Origin: Winslowiella toletana
GTDB taxonomy: Bacteria > Pseudomonadota > Gammaproteobacteria > Enterobacterales > Enterobacteriaceae
DNA: 64,000 bases
NCBI RefSeq assembly: GCF_032164335.1
Contig: NZ_CP134152.1
Span: 4,836,001-4,900,000, forward strand
Direction: 5' to 3'
The translations under genes were made by a program, and so were the position numbers. The notes under the pieces are model-generated. The model saw nothing but the letters and a program-made list of their open reading frames with translations. It was not told where the DNA came from and ran no database searches. Numbering within the stretch: the stretch's first letter is position 1; every line of letters starts with the position of its first letter. Below are positions 36,356 through 46,304 of the stretch, piece after piece.

Positions 36356-36371
36356 AGCGAAACGTTTCGCT
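36356..36371. promoter_or_regulatory. RbsR operator 1
   Basis: Perfect 16-bp palindrome AGCGAAACGTTTCGCT, 13 bases before the rbsD start codon, the LacI/PurR-type CGAAACGTTTCG core. It would overlap the +1/leader region of the rbs promoter. Confidence 0.88.
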
Positions 36372-36433
36372 GATCGGGAGTTTAAAAAAAGCACAGCGGA
36401 AAACAACGGGGAGATAATAGAAGTGTGATCGCC

Positions 36434-36449
36434 ATCGAAACGTTTCGCT
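36434..36449. promoter_or_regulatory. RbsR operator 2 with adjacent CRP-like half-site
   Basis: ATCGAAACGTTTCGCT repeats the operator core 78 bp further upstream (centre to centre). Immediately next to it, AAGTGTGAT at 36421-36429 matches one half of the CRP consensus; catabolite activation of rbs is known in E. coli. Confidence 0.7.
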
Positions 36450-36457
36450 GGCGGCGG

Positions 36458-36489
36458 GAAAAATTTGCCTTAGGCAGTAAACCTAAGGC
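36458..36489 (-). terminator. Intrinsic terminator of the budAB operon
   Basis: On the minus strand GCCTTAGG-TTTACTG-CCTAAGGC (perfect 8-bp stem) is followed by AAATTTTT, 15-45 bases after the budB stop. It separates bud transcription from the rbs promoter. Confidence 0.75.
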
Positions 36490-36503
36490 ATCAACAGTGG
36501 TGA

Positions 36504-38183
36504 TTACAGAATTTGACTCAGGTGCAACTGCCCCATTAACAGGTGATTGTCGGCATAGTCGACCGGTATTGCGACTACCGCCGGGCCGGCGACATCCATT
36601 GCTTTACACAACGTCGGCTCCAGCGCATCAGCACTTTCTACCGCAAAGCCTGCGGCACCAAACGCTTCGGCATAGGCTTTGAAATCAATGGCACCAAACT
36701 TCACTCCAGAAACCCGCTGATATTTCTGCTCTTCCTGCATCGCCACCATATTGTAGGCATCATCGACCCAGATAATATGCAGAATATTGGCTTTCAGTCG
36801 TACTGCGGTTTCCAGCTCCATGCTGGACTGCATAAAGCCGCCATCGCCCGAAACCGACACCACTTTGCGGCTCGGATCGACCAGCCAGGCGCCAATCGCC
36901 CACGGCAACGCCACACCCATCGTTTGCTGCCCGTTAGAGATCATGATCTGCCGCGCGCGGAAGCTATACAGATAACGCGCTATCCAGATATGAAAACTGC
37001 CCATATCGACGGTCAGCGTGACATCACTGTTAATAATATCCTGCATCGCCCGCACGATACGCAGTGGATGCAGGGCAAACTGATTGAGTTGATGACCACG
37101 CAGCGCGAGAAGCTGACGCTGAGTTTGTCGATCCTGCAGGATTTCCGCCGATGCACTGCTCAGTTGCAACGGTGCGCTGATAAGCCGCGCCAGCTTATCA
37201 AGCGTCGCGGCAATATCACCCACCAGCTCAGCATCGGGCAAATAGCAGTTGTCCGTTTCTGCTGGCATCACATCAATATGCACCAGCATGGCAGTGCCGC
37301 TGTTCCACATCGCCGGCTCGTACTCTACCGGGCTGTAGCCGACGGTAATAATCAGATCCGCCTGGCGCAGTAAACGATCACCCGCCTGGTTATTAAATAA
37401 ACCGACCCGACCGGCAAAGCGTGAAAAGTGTGACTGGCTGACCGCGCCAGCCGCCTGATAGGTGCTGGTCACCGGAATATGGCTGCGCTCAAGCAAGCGA
37501 TGCAGCGCCGCGGCGTTATCAGGCTGGCTGGCCATTAATCCCAACAGAATGATCGGATTTTTGGCTTCTGCGATCTTATGGGCTACCGCTTCAATGGCGT
37601 GGTCCGGCGCCGGGCCAGCCAACACGTTGCCGCGATGATTAAGCACATTGCCGCGCACCGGCTGATTAACAATATCCTGCGGCAGACTGATAAAGGCACC
37701 GCCAGGACGCCCCAGTTCGGCACGGCGAAAGGCATTAGAGATCACTTCGCCCAGCGCATCCGGCGAGGTGACTTCAACCGCGTATTTGGTCACCGGCTGG
37801 AACATGCCGACGGTATCCATACTTTGGTGCACCTGCTTGGCGCTGTCCGCCCGTTTTACCGCACCGCCGATGGCCACCAGCGGATCGCCCTCCGACGTGG
37901 CGGTCGCCATTCCGGTGATCAGATTGGAACAGCCCGGGCCAGAAGTAACCAGCGCCACACCGGCTTTACCGGTCAGACGCCCCACCGCTGCGGCCATAAA
38001 GGCGGCATTGGCTTCGTGGCGTACCGGAATGGTTTCAATGCTGGAATCCACCAGCGAATCAAATACTTTATCGATTTTCGCACCCGGAATGCCGAATACC
38101 TGCTTCACCCCCTGGGCCTCAAGCTGCGCCACCACCAGATCCGCGCCGTGGGCCCACTGCCGGATATCATTCGCCGTTTTCAT
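36504..38183 (-). CDS. budB: Catabolic acetolactate synthase BudB
   Basis: 559 residues, the exact length of Klebsiella BudB, which it resembles throughout. ThDP-dependent, FAD-independent enzyme joining two pyruvates to alpha-acetolactate in the acetoin/2,3-butanediol pathway. The ThDP-binding GDGG at 446-449 and VHQSMDTV are present. The metal-binding segment reads V473-D-D-A-Y-N rather than the usual VDNGYN: D474 is kept, but N475 is Asp and G476 is Ala. Position 476 binds metal through its backbone, so activity is plausible. The ATG at 38183 was chosen (GGAG ahead; [16 protein letters not shown]). Downstream of budA in an operon; no budC follows. Confidence 0.96.
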   Translation of the reverse strand: MKTANDIRQWAHGADLVVAQLEAQGVKQVFGIPGAKIDKVFDSLVDSSIETIPVRHEANAAFMAAAVGRLTGKAGVALVTSGPGCSNLITGMATATSEGDPLVAIGGAVKRADSAKQVHQSMDTVGMFQPVTKYAVEVTSPDALGEVISNAFRRAELGRPGGAFISLPQDIVNQPVRGNVLNHRGNVLAGPAPDHAIEAVAHKIAEAKNPIILLGLMASQPDNAAALHRLLERSHIPVTSTYQAAGAVSQSHFSRFAGRVGLFNNQAGDRLLRQADLIITVGYSPVEYEPAMWNSGTAMLVHIDVMPAETDNCYLPDAELVGDIAATLDKLARLISAPLQLSSASAEILQDRQTQRQLLALRGHQLNQFALHPLRIVRAMQDIINSDVTLTVDMGSFHIWIARYLYSFRARQIMISNGQQTMGVALPWAIGAWLVDPSRKVVSVSGDGGFMQSSMELETAVRLKANILHIIWVDDAYNMVAMQEEQKYQRVSGVKFGAIDFKAYAEAFGAAGFAVESADALEPTLCKAMDVAGPAVVAIPVDYADNHLLMGQLHLSQIL

Positions 38184-38203
38184 ATGCTCTCCGTTTCTGG
38201 TCA

Positions 38204-38986
38204 TTAGCTCTCAACGCTGCGGATAGCATCGTCAAGGTCGTCGGGATTAAGGTTGGCTTGCAGGAAATCAGCATCCTCAGGCAGGTCAATCACCAGCTTG
38301 CTGATCTCGCCAAAGGTCAGAACGCCCTGCTGCAGCTGATAATCAAGCACGTGGCCGCCGCCCTGGCGATCGTCAGTAATAAAGTGCTCGTGGTAACCCG
38401 CGACATTGATACCCTGCATATATTGCGGCGTGCGAAAACCGATCAGCACCCCGCTGCGCTGATTAAAATGAAAGGTAGGTTGCTGCTCAACTGCCTGCAT
38501 CATCGGCTTGTAGGGGCGATGCTGGCAGGGCACGGTACGGGTATCCACTTGCGAAAAGTGGCCTTCAAGACGCAGCGCACAGAATTGGTTATCAGACTTA
38601 ACCTGCTGATTAATGACCTGATGCACCGCTTCGCGATCGGCGGGCTGCGAAAACTGGTGGCGATACTGCGGACGGAAGAAGGTCATCACCGCAAACGGTG
38701 TTTTTTGATGGTGATCGGCCTCACTGGCCGACCCGTCAGCCCGTAGCTGATAGACTTCACGATCGAAGGCAATCAGTTCACCATCGAGACGATTAAAAGT
38801 ACCGAGGCCAAAATCACCCTTTTTCAGTAAATCGCCAATCGTTGTACTGCCTTCATACACGCCACTGAGCAGAGCGCTCATCAATGAAGTCTGATAGATA
38901 ACACTTTCTGGCCTTTGTTGTTGTAGCGCTGTGACGGTTGAACTCAGCTCATCAGCACAGAAACAATCAGTTAGATGATGCTCCAT
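38204..38986 (-). CDS. budA: Alpha-acetolactate decarboxylase BudA
   Basis: 260 residues. Converts alpha-acetolactate to (R)-acetoin. The zinc ligands are visible as H199-x-H201 and H212 (AGYHEHF ... GGGHVLDY), with the same spacing as in characterised decarboxylases. The catalytic arginine region sits in QYRHQF and [14 protein letters not shown]. First gene of a budA-budB unit that lowers acid production by diverting pyruvate to neutral acetoin. 20 bases before budB and divergent from the LysR gene. Confidence 0.96.
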   Translation of the reverse strand: MEHHLTDCFCADELSSTVTALQQQRPESVIYQTSLMSALLSGVYEGSTTIGDLLKKGDFGLGTFNRLDGELIAFDREVYQLRADGSASEADHHQKTPFAVMTFFRPQYRHQFSQPADREAVHQVINQQVKSDNQFCALRLEGHFSQVDTRTVPCQHRPYKPMMQAVEQQPTFHFNQRSGVLIGFRTPQYMQGINVAGYHEHFITDDRQGGGHVLDYQLQQGVLTFGEISKLVIDLPEDADFLQANLNPDDLDDAIRSVES

Positions 38987-39022
38987 TGTTTCTCTCCCGC
39001 AATAAATATTAGCAAACGTTAA

Positions 39023-39043
39023 CTGAATCTTGACTCGATTCAG
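39023..39043. promoter_or_regulatory. Candidate BudR (LysR-type) binding dyad
   Basis: A 21-bp dyad with perfect arms CTGAATC and GATTCAG around TTGACTC, in the 104-bp gap between the divergent budA and budR starts. It fits the LysR T-N11-A pattern and is the only clear dyad there. Confidence 0.6.
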
Positions 39044-39090
39044 CGCTACATTCCAATATAGAACCCCCGTGACTTTGAGACGTTTTCGAT

Positions 39091-39984
39091 ATGGAACTAC
39101 GATATCTGCGTTATTTTGTAGCGGTAGCGCAAACGCGCAACTTCACCCGAGCCGCTGAAATGTTAGGTATTTCACAGCCTCCGTTGAGTCAGCAAATATT
39201 ACGTCTGGAGCGTGAAATTGGCACGCCGTTGCTGAAGCGACTGACGCGTGGCGTGGAGTTAACCGAAGCGGGTGAGGTATTTTACGAGGATGCCTGTCAG
39301 ATCCTGGAACTGACTGGCAATGCGCTGGAGAAAGCAAAAGGTATCGCCCGTGGCGAGTCGGGGCAGCTTTCGCTTGGATTTGCCTGTTCAATCGCCTTTC
39401 ACTCGGCAATCTTTAATCTGTTACAGCAATTTCAGACGCGCTATCCGGCCATGACGCTACTGCCACGTGAAGCCAATATGTCGACGCTGATGCATGATTT
39501 ACAGGAAGGTTTGCTGGATGCAGCCTTTGTACGCCTGCCGTGTGAAAGCAGCAAAGCGTTTAATCTGAAGATTATCGCCAGTGAGGCAATGCGCATTGTG
39601 CTGCCCGCGTCGCATGCGCTAAATCAGCAGGCCACGCTCTCTCTGGCGCAGCTGACGGATACGCCAATGGTAACCTTTCCTCGCGAACTGGCACCCAGTC
39701 TGTATGAATCGATCATCAGTGCCTGCCTGCGCAGCGGTTTTCAGCCGCAAACCGGGCCGCAGTCGCCACAAATATCTTCCGCCATCGGAATGGTGGCCGC
39801 AGGTTTTGGCTTCGCCGTGGTACCGGCGTCACTGTGCTGCATCAATTTTCCAGGCGTCACCTTTCATCACTGCGACGATCCGGCGCTGACGACCGATATC
39901 GCGCTGGCGTGGCGTAAATGGGATCGCTCAGCATCGGTACTGCATCTGGTGCAAACGCTGGACGCGCAAAACCGGGCGGGCTAA
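39091..39984 (+). CDS. budR: LysR-family activator of the acetoin operon (BudR/AlsR-like)
   Basis: 297 residues. N-terminal winged helix-turn-helix MELRYLRYFVAVAQTRNFTRAAEMLGISQPPLSQQ is classical LysR, followed by a two-lobed effector domain. Divergent from budA, the standard position of the bud regulator, which responds to acetate in Klebsiella and Bacillus relatives. The specific role is inferred from position. Confidence 0.87.
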   Translation: MELRYLRYFVAVAQTRNFTRAAEMLGISQPPLSQQILRLEREIGTPLLKRLTRGVELTEAGEVFYEDACQILELTGNALEKAKGIARGESGQLSLGFACSIAFHSAIFNLLQQFQTRYPAMTLLPREANMSTLMHDLQEGLLDAAFVRLPCESSKAFNLKIIASEAMRIVLPASHALNQQATLSLAQLTDTPMVTFPRELAPSLYESIISACLRSGFQPQTGPQSPQISSAIGMVAAGFGFAVVPASLCCINFPGVTFHHCDDPALTTDIALAWRKWDRSASVLHLVQTLDAQNRAG

Positions 39985-40009
39985 TGCCAGCCCGGCGCAT
40001 TCAGGATGA

Positions 40010-40405
40010 TTACTGAATTTTACGAATCTGCTTCACGTCCAGATCAACGGAGTTGAAATCTTTGTCCAGTTCGCCCTGGATTTCGACTTTATCGCCCGGT
40101 GCGACGGTCAGTCCATTCCAGCGCTTATCGTCGATCTCAACTTTCATCGTGCCGGTGGCATCACGGAAGATGTAATCTTCGTTGCCCACACGTTTTTCGA
40201 TATTACCGCGCAAGGTTATCCAGCTGTCATCCTTCATATCCTGCGCTTGTTTTACCGTTACTACGCTACCGTTCGGGCCGCTAAAGCCACCTTTCTGTAC
40301 GGAAGCGGTTGGCGCATTAGGGTCAACAAAACCCCCACTTTGCGCAGCAAGAACCGGAGTGGAAACCAGAGCGGCGATAGCTAATAAAGCGGCTGACTTT
40401 TTCAT
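40010..40405 (-). CDS. ygiW: YgiW/YdeI-type periplasmic OB-fold stress protein
   Basis: 131 residues (E. coli YgiW 130). Signal peptide MKKSAALLAIAALVSTPVLA cleaved before AQSGGF, then a BOF (bacterial OB-fold) domain with WITLRGNIEKRVGNEDYIF and DKVEIQGELDKDF. Relatives help bacteria survive peroxide, acid or cationic peptides. Start at ATG 40405; a GTG three codons earlier coincides with the ribosome site. Divergent from qseB, as in E. coli. Confidence 0.93.
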   Translation of the reverse strand: MKKSAALLAIAALVSTPVLAAQSGGFVDPNAPTASVQKGGFSGPNGSVVTVKQAQDMKDDSWITLRGNIEKRVGNEDYIFRDATGTMKVEIDDKRWNGLTVAPGDKVEIQGELDKDFNSVDLDVKQIRKIQ

Positions 40406-40484
40406 ATTATTCACCTCTAATCCATTTTGAGTTTGCAGCGTTTTGCTGCGCGGTAAGTTGTCTTCGGAAGCTATTAAAGCAAAA

Positions 40485-40509
40485 GGTTCTTAACAGGATC
40501 TTAAGAACC
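40485..40509. promoter_or_regulatory. QseB box inside a perfect dyad
   Basis: CTTAA-CAGGAT-CTTAA at 40489-40504 fits the QseB consensus CTTAA-N6-CTTAA exactly. It is embedded in a perfect inverted repeat with 9-bp arms GGTTCTTAA and TTAAGAACC. Lies between ygiW and qseB, so it may control both genes. Confidence 0.7.
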
Positions 40510-40631
40510 CTGACCTCGACACTAAATTTTTTCATATTGAAGTAAATAGCCGATTTTAGGCGATCCTGCCTGTACAAGCCGCCCTGCATTTACGTATAAA
40601 GCCCTAAATAACGCGATGCAAAGAGATGCCG

Positions 40632-41294
40632 ATGAGAATTTTATTAATCGAGGATGATCGCCTGATTGGCGACGGTATTAAAGCCGGCCTGGTCAAAATG
40701 GGGTTTAGCGTCGACTGGTTTTTATCCGGCAACGACGGACTACAGGCGCTGGATGCCGCCCCCTATGATGCGGTGATACTGGATCTCAGTCTGCCACAAA
40801 TGGACGGGCTGGATATTTTGCGCCAGTGGCGTAAAAACGGGCAGGATGTGCCGGTACTTATTCTTACCGCGCGCGACGCGCTGGAACAGCGGGTGGCCGG
40901 TTTGCAGCAAGGCGCGGATGACTATCTGTGTAAGCCTTTCGCCCTGAGTGAAGTGGCGGCACGATTGCAGGCGCTGATTCGACGTCGCCACGGTCAGCTG
41001 CAACCGACATTGCAGCACGGCGGCGTCACGCTGGAGCCCGGCGCACGCAGCGTGACGCTGCACGGTGAGCCGCTGGTACTGAAATCCCGCGAGCTGGCGA
41101 TCCTTGAGTTATTTCTGCTGAATCCAGGCCGGGTGCTGACGCGCGCCCAGCTGGAAGAGAAGTTATACAGCTGGGATGAAGATGTCTCCAGTAACGCGGT
41201 TGAAGTCCATATTCATCATCTGCGTAAAAAGTTGGGTAGCGAATTTATTCGTACCGTGCACGGCGTAGGCTACACGCTGGGAGCCGCGACATGA
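40632..41294 (+). CDS. qseB: Response regulator QseB (OmpR/PmrA family)
   Basis: 220 residues. Receiver domain with D51 in [12 protein letters not shown] and the acidic pocket EDD near residue 8, then a winged-helix DNA-binding domain ending [13 protein letters not shown]. About two-thirds identical by eye to E. coli QseB, with clear differences in the linker. Start at ATG 40632, six bases after AAGAG; an ATG two codons earlier overlaps it. The stop overlaps qseC by four bases (ATGA). Confidence 0.92.
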   Translation: MRILLIEDDRLIGDGIKAGLVKMGFSVDWFLSGNDGLQALDAAPYDAVILDLSLPQMDGLDILRQWRKNGQDVPVLILTARDALEQRVAGLQQGADDYLCKPFALSEVAARLQALIRRRHGQLQPTLQHGGVTLEPGARSVTLHGEPLVLKSRELAILELFLLNPGRVLTRAQLEEKLYSWDEDVSSNAVEVHIHHLRKKLGSEFIRTVHGVGYTLGAAT

Positions 41295-42643
41295 GTCGCA
41301 TCAGCCTGCGTTTACGCTTAATCCTCGGCTTTATACTGCTGACGCTACTGTGCTGGGGTGCAGCCAGTGTTGAATCCTGGTATCAGACCCGGCATAAAAT
41401 CAATGAGTTGTTTGATACGCAGCAGATGCTGTTTGCCAAGCGGCTTGCCACCATGAATCCGGAAGATCTCAGCCAGCAATCGCACTCACTGCCGAAAACC
41501 AAAAATATGGTACGTCACCATCGCGGCGAACAGGAAGATGATGCGCTGGCTTTTGCAGTATTTACCCGTGACGGCAAAATGGTGCTGAACGACGGCGATA
41601 ACGGCAAGGATTTCCTGTTTAACTATCAGCAAAACGGTTTTACCGACGGCCAGCTGCGCGGCGATGATGATTTATGGCGCATGGTGTGGCTGGCAACGCC
41701 CGATCAGCGATATGTGGTTGTGGTCGGCCAGGAGTGGGAATACCGCGATGATATGACGCGCGATATTGTGCAGGCGAACCTGACGCCGTGGCTGTTTGCG
41801 CTGCCAGTGATGCTGATCCTGCTGTTCTGGCTGGTGACGCGCGAACTGGCGCCGCTGAAGCGCATCGCGTCGCAGTTACAGCAACGCTCACCGGATGACG
41901 GCTCGCCCCTTACCACCCCGCACCTGCCGCAGGAAGTCAGGCCAATTGTCGATGCACTGAATGCTCTGTTTGCGCGCATCAATCAGATGCTGCTGCGCGA
42001 GCGTCGTTTCACCTCGGATGCCGCACATGAGTTGCGCAGCCCGCTGGCGGCGCTGAAAGTCCAAACCGAAGTGGTGCAACTGGCGCATGATGATCCACAG
42101 ATGCGTCATCACGCGCTGCAAAACCTGGATGCCGGCATCGATCGCGCTACCCGGCTGGTGGATCAGTTACTGACCTTATCGCGTCTGGATGCTGAAGCGA
42201 CGCTGGAAAACAGTCAGCGCATCGACTTTCAGCAGTTATTACAACAGGCGGTTATTGATCACTACGCTAAAGCGCAGCAATCTGGCGTCGAGTTAAAACT
42301 GCATCTGCCGTCTGAAGCGGTGGAACGTGACGGCCATCTGTTGCTACTTACGCTGATGACTCGCAATTTGCTGGATAACGCCATTCGTTACAGCCGCACC
42401 GGCAGTACGGTGGATATCACCCTGCGCAGAAACGGATTTGAGGTGGCCGATAACGGTCCGGGAGTCAGTGAAGAGGATCTGGCACGGATTGGCGAACGTT
42501 TCTGGCGACCACCGGGACAGGAGAAATCCGGCAGCGGTCTCGGATTATCCATTGTCGATAATATTGCTCAGCTGCACGGCATGCAGGTGCGATTTGCTAA
42601 TCGTGCTGAGGGGGGATTTGTCGCGGTAATTAGCTGGCGTTAA
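41291..42643 (+). CDS. qseC: Sensor histidine kinase QseC
   Basis: 450 residues (E. coli 449). Two membrane segments (about 10-26 and 165-183) bracket a periplasmic sensor loop containing [13 protein letters not shown] and [13 protein letters not shown]. The cytoplasmic part has the phospho-histidine H246 in [17 protein letters not shown], the N box [11 protein letters not shown] and G boxes DNGPGV and [11 protein letters not shown]. coli QseC responds to autoinducer-3 and catecholamines and acts on QseB. Confidence 0.93.
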   Translation: MSRISLRLRLILGFILLTLLCWGAASVESWYQTRHKINELFDTQQMLFAKRLATMNPEDLSQQSHSLPKTKNMVRHHRGEQEDDALAFAVFTRDGKMVLNDGDNGKDFLFNYQQNGFTDGQLRGDDDLWRMVWLATPDQRYVVVVGQEWEYRDDMTRDIVQANLTPWLFALPVMLILLFWLVTRELAPLKRIASQLQQRSPDDGSPLTTPHLPQEVRPIVDALNALFARINQMLLRERRFTSDAAHELRSPLAALKVQTEVVQLAHDDPQMRHHALQNLDAGIDRATRLVDQLLTLSRLDAEATLENSQRIDFQQLLQQAVIDHYAKAQQSGVELKLHLPSEAVERDGHLLLLTLMTRNLLDNAIRYSRTGSTVDITLRRNGFEVADNGPGVSEEDLARIGERFWRPPGQEKSGSGLGLSIVDNIAQLHGMQVRFANRAEGGFVAVISWR

Positions 42644-42651
42644 AGACATAG

Positions 42652-42680
42652 TTTATGGGCGGCATTTCGCCGCCCATAAA
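42652..42680. terminator. Bidirectional stem-loop between qseC and kup
   Basis: A TTTATGGGCGGC / GCCGCCCATAAA stem with an ATTTC loop in the convergent gap. The A/T ends of the stem give partial U-tracts on both strands. Same GGGCGGC stem style as other gene ends in the window. Confidence 0.7.
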
Positions 42681-42686
42681 AAAATG

Positions 42687-44555
42687 CTAAATCTCGACCT
42701 GCGTCCCCAGTTCAATCACCCGGTTAGGCGGAATCTCAAACTGATCCGGCGCTCGCAGCGCATTGCGTTGCAGGGCGAGGAACAGTTTGCCGCGCAAACG
42801 CAAATACCATGGACGATCACCGATAATCAGCGACTCATGTGACATAAAGAACGACGTTTCCATCATCCTGCAGCTCAGCCCTTCCAGCCCGCAACGGTGG
42901 AAAATCTCTTCGACATTTGGCGTTTCACGCCAGCCGTAGCTTGCCACCACCCGCCAGAAGGTCGGCGAAAGCTGTTCAATCGTTACACGGCGAATATTGT
43001 GCACGTATGGCGCATCTTCGTTACGTAACGTCAGTAACACCACCCTTTCGTGCAACACCTTGTTATGCTTGAGATTATGTAACATGGCAAACGGAATCAC
43101 ATTCAGCGCACGCGACATATACACTGCGGTGCCCGGCACGCGCACCGGTGGTGATTTTTCCAGCGAGGCAATCAACGCTTCCAGTGAATTTCCATGCTCA
43201 TGCATCCGACGCAGCAGGCGGAAGCGCTCGCTTTTCCAGGTGGTCATAATCACAAACATCACCAGTGCCAGGCAGAGCGGCAACCAGCCGCCGGAGAAAA
43301 TTTTCACCAGGTTGGCCGTGAACAGTGGCACATCAATGCACAGCATCGCCACCAGGATCAGCCCCACAACATAACGGTTCCAGTGCCAGTTTTTGATCGC
43401 CACCGTACAGCTGAGAATGGAGGTCAGTACCATGGTGCCGGTCACCGCAATACCATAAGCCGCCGCCAGGTTGCTGGAGTGCTCAAAGCTGATAATTACA
43501 ATCACTACGGCAAAGAACAGCAGCCAGTTAATCACCGGAATATAGATCTGGCCGGATTCGTTCTCAGAAGTGTGAATAATACGCATCGGCGGCAGATAGC
43601 CTAAACGAACCGCCTGGCGCGTCAGTGAGAACACCCCGGAAATCACCGCCTGCGAGGCAATCACCGTTGCCAGCGTCGCGAGAATCAGCATCGGGATCAG
43701 CGCCCATTCGGGAGCCAGCAGGAAAAAGGGATTTTTAATCGCCTCAGGATGCTTCAGCAGCAACGCGCCCTGACCAAAGTAGTTCAGCGCCAGCGACGGC
43801 ACCACCACGGTAAACCACGCCAGGCGGATCGGGAATTTGCCGAAGTGGCCCATATCGGCATACAGCGCTTCCACCCCGGTGATCGCCAGTACCACTGCGC
43901 CAAGAGCAAAAAACGAAACCTGTTTATATTCAACAAAGAAGTGAATCGCCCATGAGGGATTCAGCGCCTGCAACACCTCGGGATTACCGAGAATTCCGCG
44001 TACACCCAGAACCGCCAGCACGATAAACCACAGCAGCATCACCGGAGCGAACAGCTTACCGACAATGCCGGTGCCGTGTTTCTGGATCACAAACAGCAGC
44101 GTCAGTACCGCAATCGACAGCGGCACGATATAGGGATCAAGTGAAGGCGCCGCGATTTCCAGCCCTTCAATCGCCGACATCACCGAAATTGCCGGGGTGA
44201 TCACCACCTCGCCATAGAAAAAACTGCCGCCAATCAGCCCGATAATCACCAGAAATGCGGTAGCCCGGCCACCGGTATTACGGCCCGCCAGCGACATAAG
44301 GGTCAAAATCCCCCCTTCACCGGCGTTATCGGCACGCATCACATAGCTGAGATACTTCAGTGAAACCACCAGCACCAGCAGCCAGAAAATCAGCGAGAGA
44401 AAACCAAATACCGCATCGCGTTCAACGCCAAATCCAAACTGGCCGGACAGGCATTCACGCAAGGTATACAGCGGACTGGTACCAATATCGCCATACACAA
44501 CACCAATCGCCGCCAGCGTTACGGCACCAAGGGACTGCTTCTTGTCAGAACTCAT
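42687..44555 (-). CDS. kup: Low-affinity potassium transporter Kup
   Basis: 622 residues, exactly the E. coli length and highly similar throughout. Proton-coupled K+ symporter with about twelve membrane segments starting at [17 protein letters not shown] (the conserved GDIGTSP motif), and a soluble C-terminal domain. Constitutive and important at low pH. In E. coli kup sits directly beside rbsD; here 6.2 kb of bud and qse genes separate them. The 255-bp divergent gap to ravA holds no gene. Confidence 0.97.
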   Translation of the reverse strand: MSSDKKQSLGAVTLAAIGVVYGDIGTSPLYTLRECLSGQFGFGVERDAVFGFLSLIFWLLVLVVSLKYLSYVMRADNAGEGGILTLMSLAGRNTGGRATAFLVIIGLIGGSFFYGEVVITPAISVMSAIEGLEIAAPSLDPYIVPLSIAVLTLLFVIQKHGTGIVGKLFAPVMLLWFIVLAVLGVRGILGNPEVLQALNPSWAIHFFVEYKQVSFFALGAVVLAITGVEALYADMGHFGKFPIRLAWFTVVVPSLALNYFGQGALLLKHPEAIKNPFFLLAPEWALIPMLILATLATVIASQAVISGVFSLTRQAVRLGYLPPMRIIHTSENESGQIYIPVINWLLFFAVVIVIISFEHSSNLAAAYGIAVTGTMVLTSILSCTVAIKNWHWNRYVVGLILVAMLCIDVPLFTANLVKIFSGGWLPLCLALVMFVIMTTWKSERFRLLRRMHEHGNSLEALIASLEKSPPVRVPGTAVYMSRALNVIPFAMLHNLKHNKVLHERVVLLTLRNEDAPYVHNIRRVTIEQLSPTFWRVVASYGWRETPNVEEIFHRCGLEGLSCRMMETSFFMSHESLIIGDRPWYLRLRGKLFLALQRNALRAPDQFEIPPNRVIELGTQVEI

Positions 44556-44810
44556 AGTTTCATCTTTTGTTGAAGCGGAGTGACGCGGGAATGCGCACGG
44601 CCCAAACCATCAAAAACCGCACAGTATGCACGAAATACCATAAAAACCTACCTCTGGTATCAGTCTTTAAATTTCAAATAATGTGCATCTTCACCCTTTC
44701 ACGATAAAAAAGCTGACTGCTATCAATTCTTTCAAGCATGATAGCCAGTAGTGTTTGCACTCGTCTTAAAGACGACGCACAGCCCGGACATAAAGGATGA
44801 TTTACTGATT

Positions 44811-46304
44811 ATGGCTCAACCTCATTTACTGGCAGAGAGAATTTCACGCCTCAGCAATGCGTTAGAGAAAGGATTGTATGAGCGTCACCACGCCATACGT
44901 CTCTGCCTGCTGGCCGCATTAAGCGGTGAAAGTGTGTTTCTGCTCGGGCCGCCCGGCATTGCCAAAAGCCTGATTGCCCGCCGGCTAAAATACGCCTTTC
45001 AGCATGCCCGCGCCTTCGAATATCTGATGACGCGCTTTTCCACTCCGGAAGAAGTGTTTGGTCCGCTGTCGATTCAGGCACTGAAAGATGAAGGACGCTA
45101 CCAGCGTCTGACTAAAGGCTATCTGCCCGATGCTGAAATTGTCTTTCTTGATGAGATCTGGAAGGCCGGACCGGCAATCCTCAACACGCTGTTAACCGCA
45201 ATAAACGAACGACGTTTCCGTAACGGCGACAAAGAAGATGCCATCCCGATGCGTCTGCTGGTCACCGCATCTAACGAATTGCCGGAAGCGGACAGCGGCC
45301 TGGAAGCGCTGTACGACCGCATGCTGATTCGCCTGTGGCTGGATAACGTGCACGAAAAACAGAACTTCCGCAGCATGCTGACCCACCAGCAGGATGAAAA
45401 CGCCAACCCGGTGGCCGAAAACCTCTGCATCAGCGATGAGGAATACCGCGAATGGCTGCAAGGTATCAGCCAGGTGTCGCTGCCTGACAATGTGTTTGAG
45501 TTGATCTATCAGCTACGTCAGCAGCTGGAAAACCTGCCGGATGCACCTTACATCTCCGACCGTCGCTGGAAAAAAGCGATTCATCTGTTGCAGGCCTGCG
45601 CTTTTTACAGCGGACGTAACTCGATTGCCCCTATCGATCTGATTTTGCTGAAAGACTGTCTGTGGCATGACGTTGAATCAATGAAATTACTCGATCGCGA
45701 AATCGATACGCTGATCACGCAATATGCCTGGCAGCAGCAGCCGCTACTGATCAAATTACAGCAAATTGCCGCCCGCCGACTGGCGTTGCAACAGCAGCAA
45801 AGTATTGAGCAGGCGATCAAACTGGAAAAACACGGCGGTATGTTCAGCCGCAAGCCACACTACGAGCTACCCGCCACGCTCAGCGACGATCAGTTAACCC
45901 TGATGCTGCAAAAACCGCTGATGCTGCACGATATGCAAGTCACCCACGTGGTTATCGCCCGAGAAGCGCTGCATCACTGGTTGCAAAAATCGGGTGAGAT
46001 TCGCGGCAAACTCAACGGTATCGGCTTTGCCCAGACGCTGGATATGCAGGTGGATGGTAATGACTGCCTGACACTGCGCGACGTCAGTCTGCAAGCCTCC
46101 CGCCTGATGCTGCCCGGTAAACAACAGACCGCGATGCCGGAAGAAATCGCGCAAGCGCTGGATGAGCTGGATAACCAGCTGCGCGGACAGCGCACGCTGT
46201 TCAGCCAGCATCAGCGCTGCCTGTTTATCAGCGACGACTGGTTGGCGCGCATCGAAACCAGCCTGCAGGACGTGGCGGAACAGCTGAAACAGGCGCGTAA
46301 ATGA
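44811..46304 (+). CDS. ravA: MoxR-type AAA+ ATPase RavA
   Basis: 497 residues (E. coli 498). Hexameric AAA+ protein, with Walker A GPPGIAKS near residue 46 and Walker B VFLDEIWK. The C-terminal part holds the LARA domain, which in E. coli contacts the inducible lysine decarboxylase CadA/LdcI. Works with ViaA on respiratory complexes and aminoglycoside uptake. The ATG at 44811 matches the E. coli N-terminus ([14 protein letters not shown]). Its stop overlaps viaA (ATGA). Confidence 0.96.
   Translation: MAQPHLLAERISRLSNALEKGLYERHHAIRLCLLAALSGESVFLLGPPGIAKSLIARRLKYAFQHARAFEYLMTRFSTPEEVFGPLSIQALKDEGRYQRLTKGYLPDAEIVFLDEIWKAGPAILNTLLTAINERRFRNGDKEDAIPMRLLVTASNELPEADSGLEALYDRMLIRLWLDNVHEKQNFRSMLTHQQDENANPVAENLCISDEEYREWLQGISQVSLPDNVFELIYQLRQQLENLPDAPYISDRRWKKAIHLLQACAFYSGRNSIAPIDLILLKDCLWHDVESMKLLDREIDTLITQYAWQQQPLLIKLQQIAARRLALQQQQSIEQAIKLEKHGGMFSRKPHYELPATLSDDQLTLMLQKPLMLHDMQVTHVVIAREALHHWLQKSGEIRGKLNGIGFAQTLDMQVDGNDCLTLRDVSLQASRLMLPGKQQTAMPEEIAQALDELDNQLRGQRTLFSQHQRCLFISDDWLARIETSLQDVAEQLKQARK

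Noticed and set aside
36543..37373. 276-codon antisense frame opposite budB
   Set aside because: Lies wholly inside the highly conserved budB; His- and Arg-rich composition is typical of the complementary strand of a GC-rich gene.
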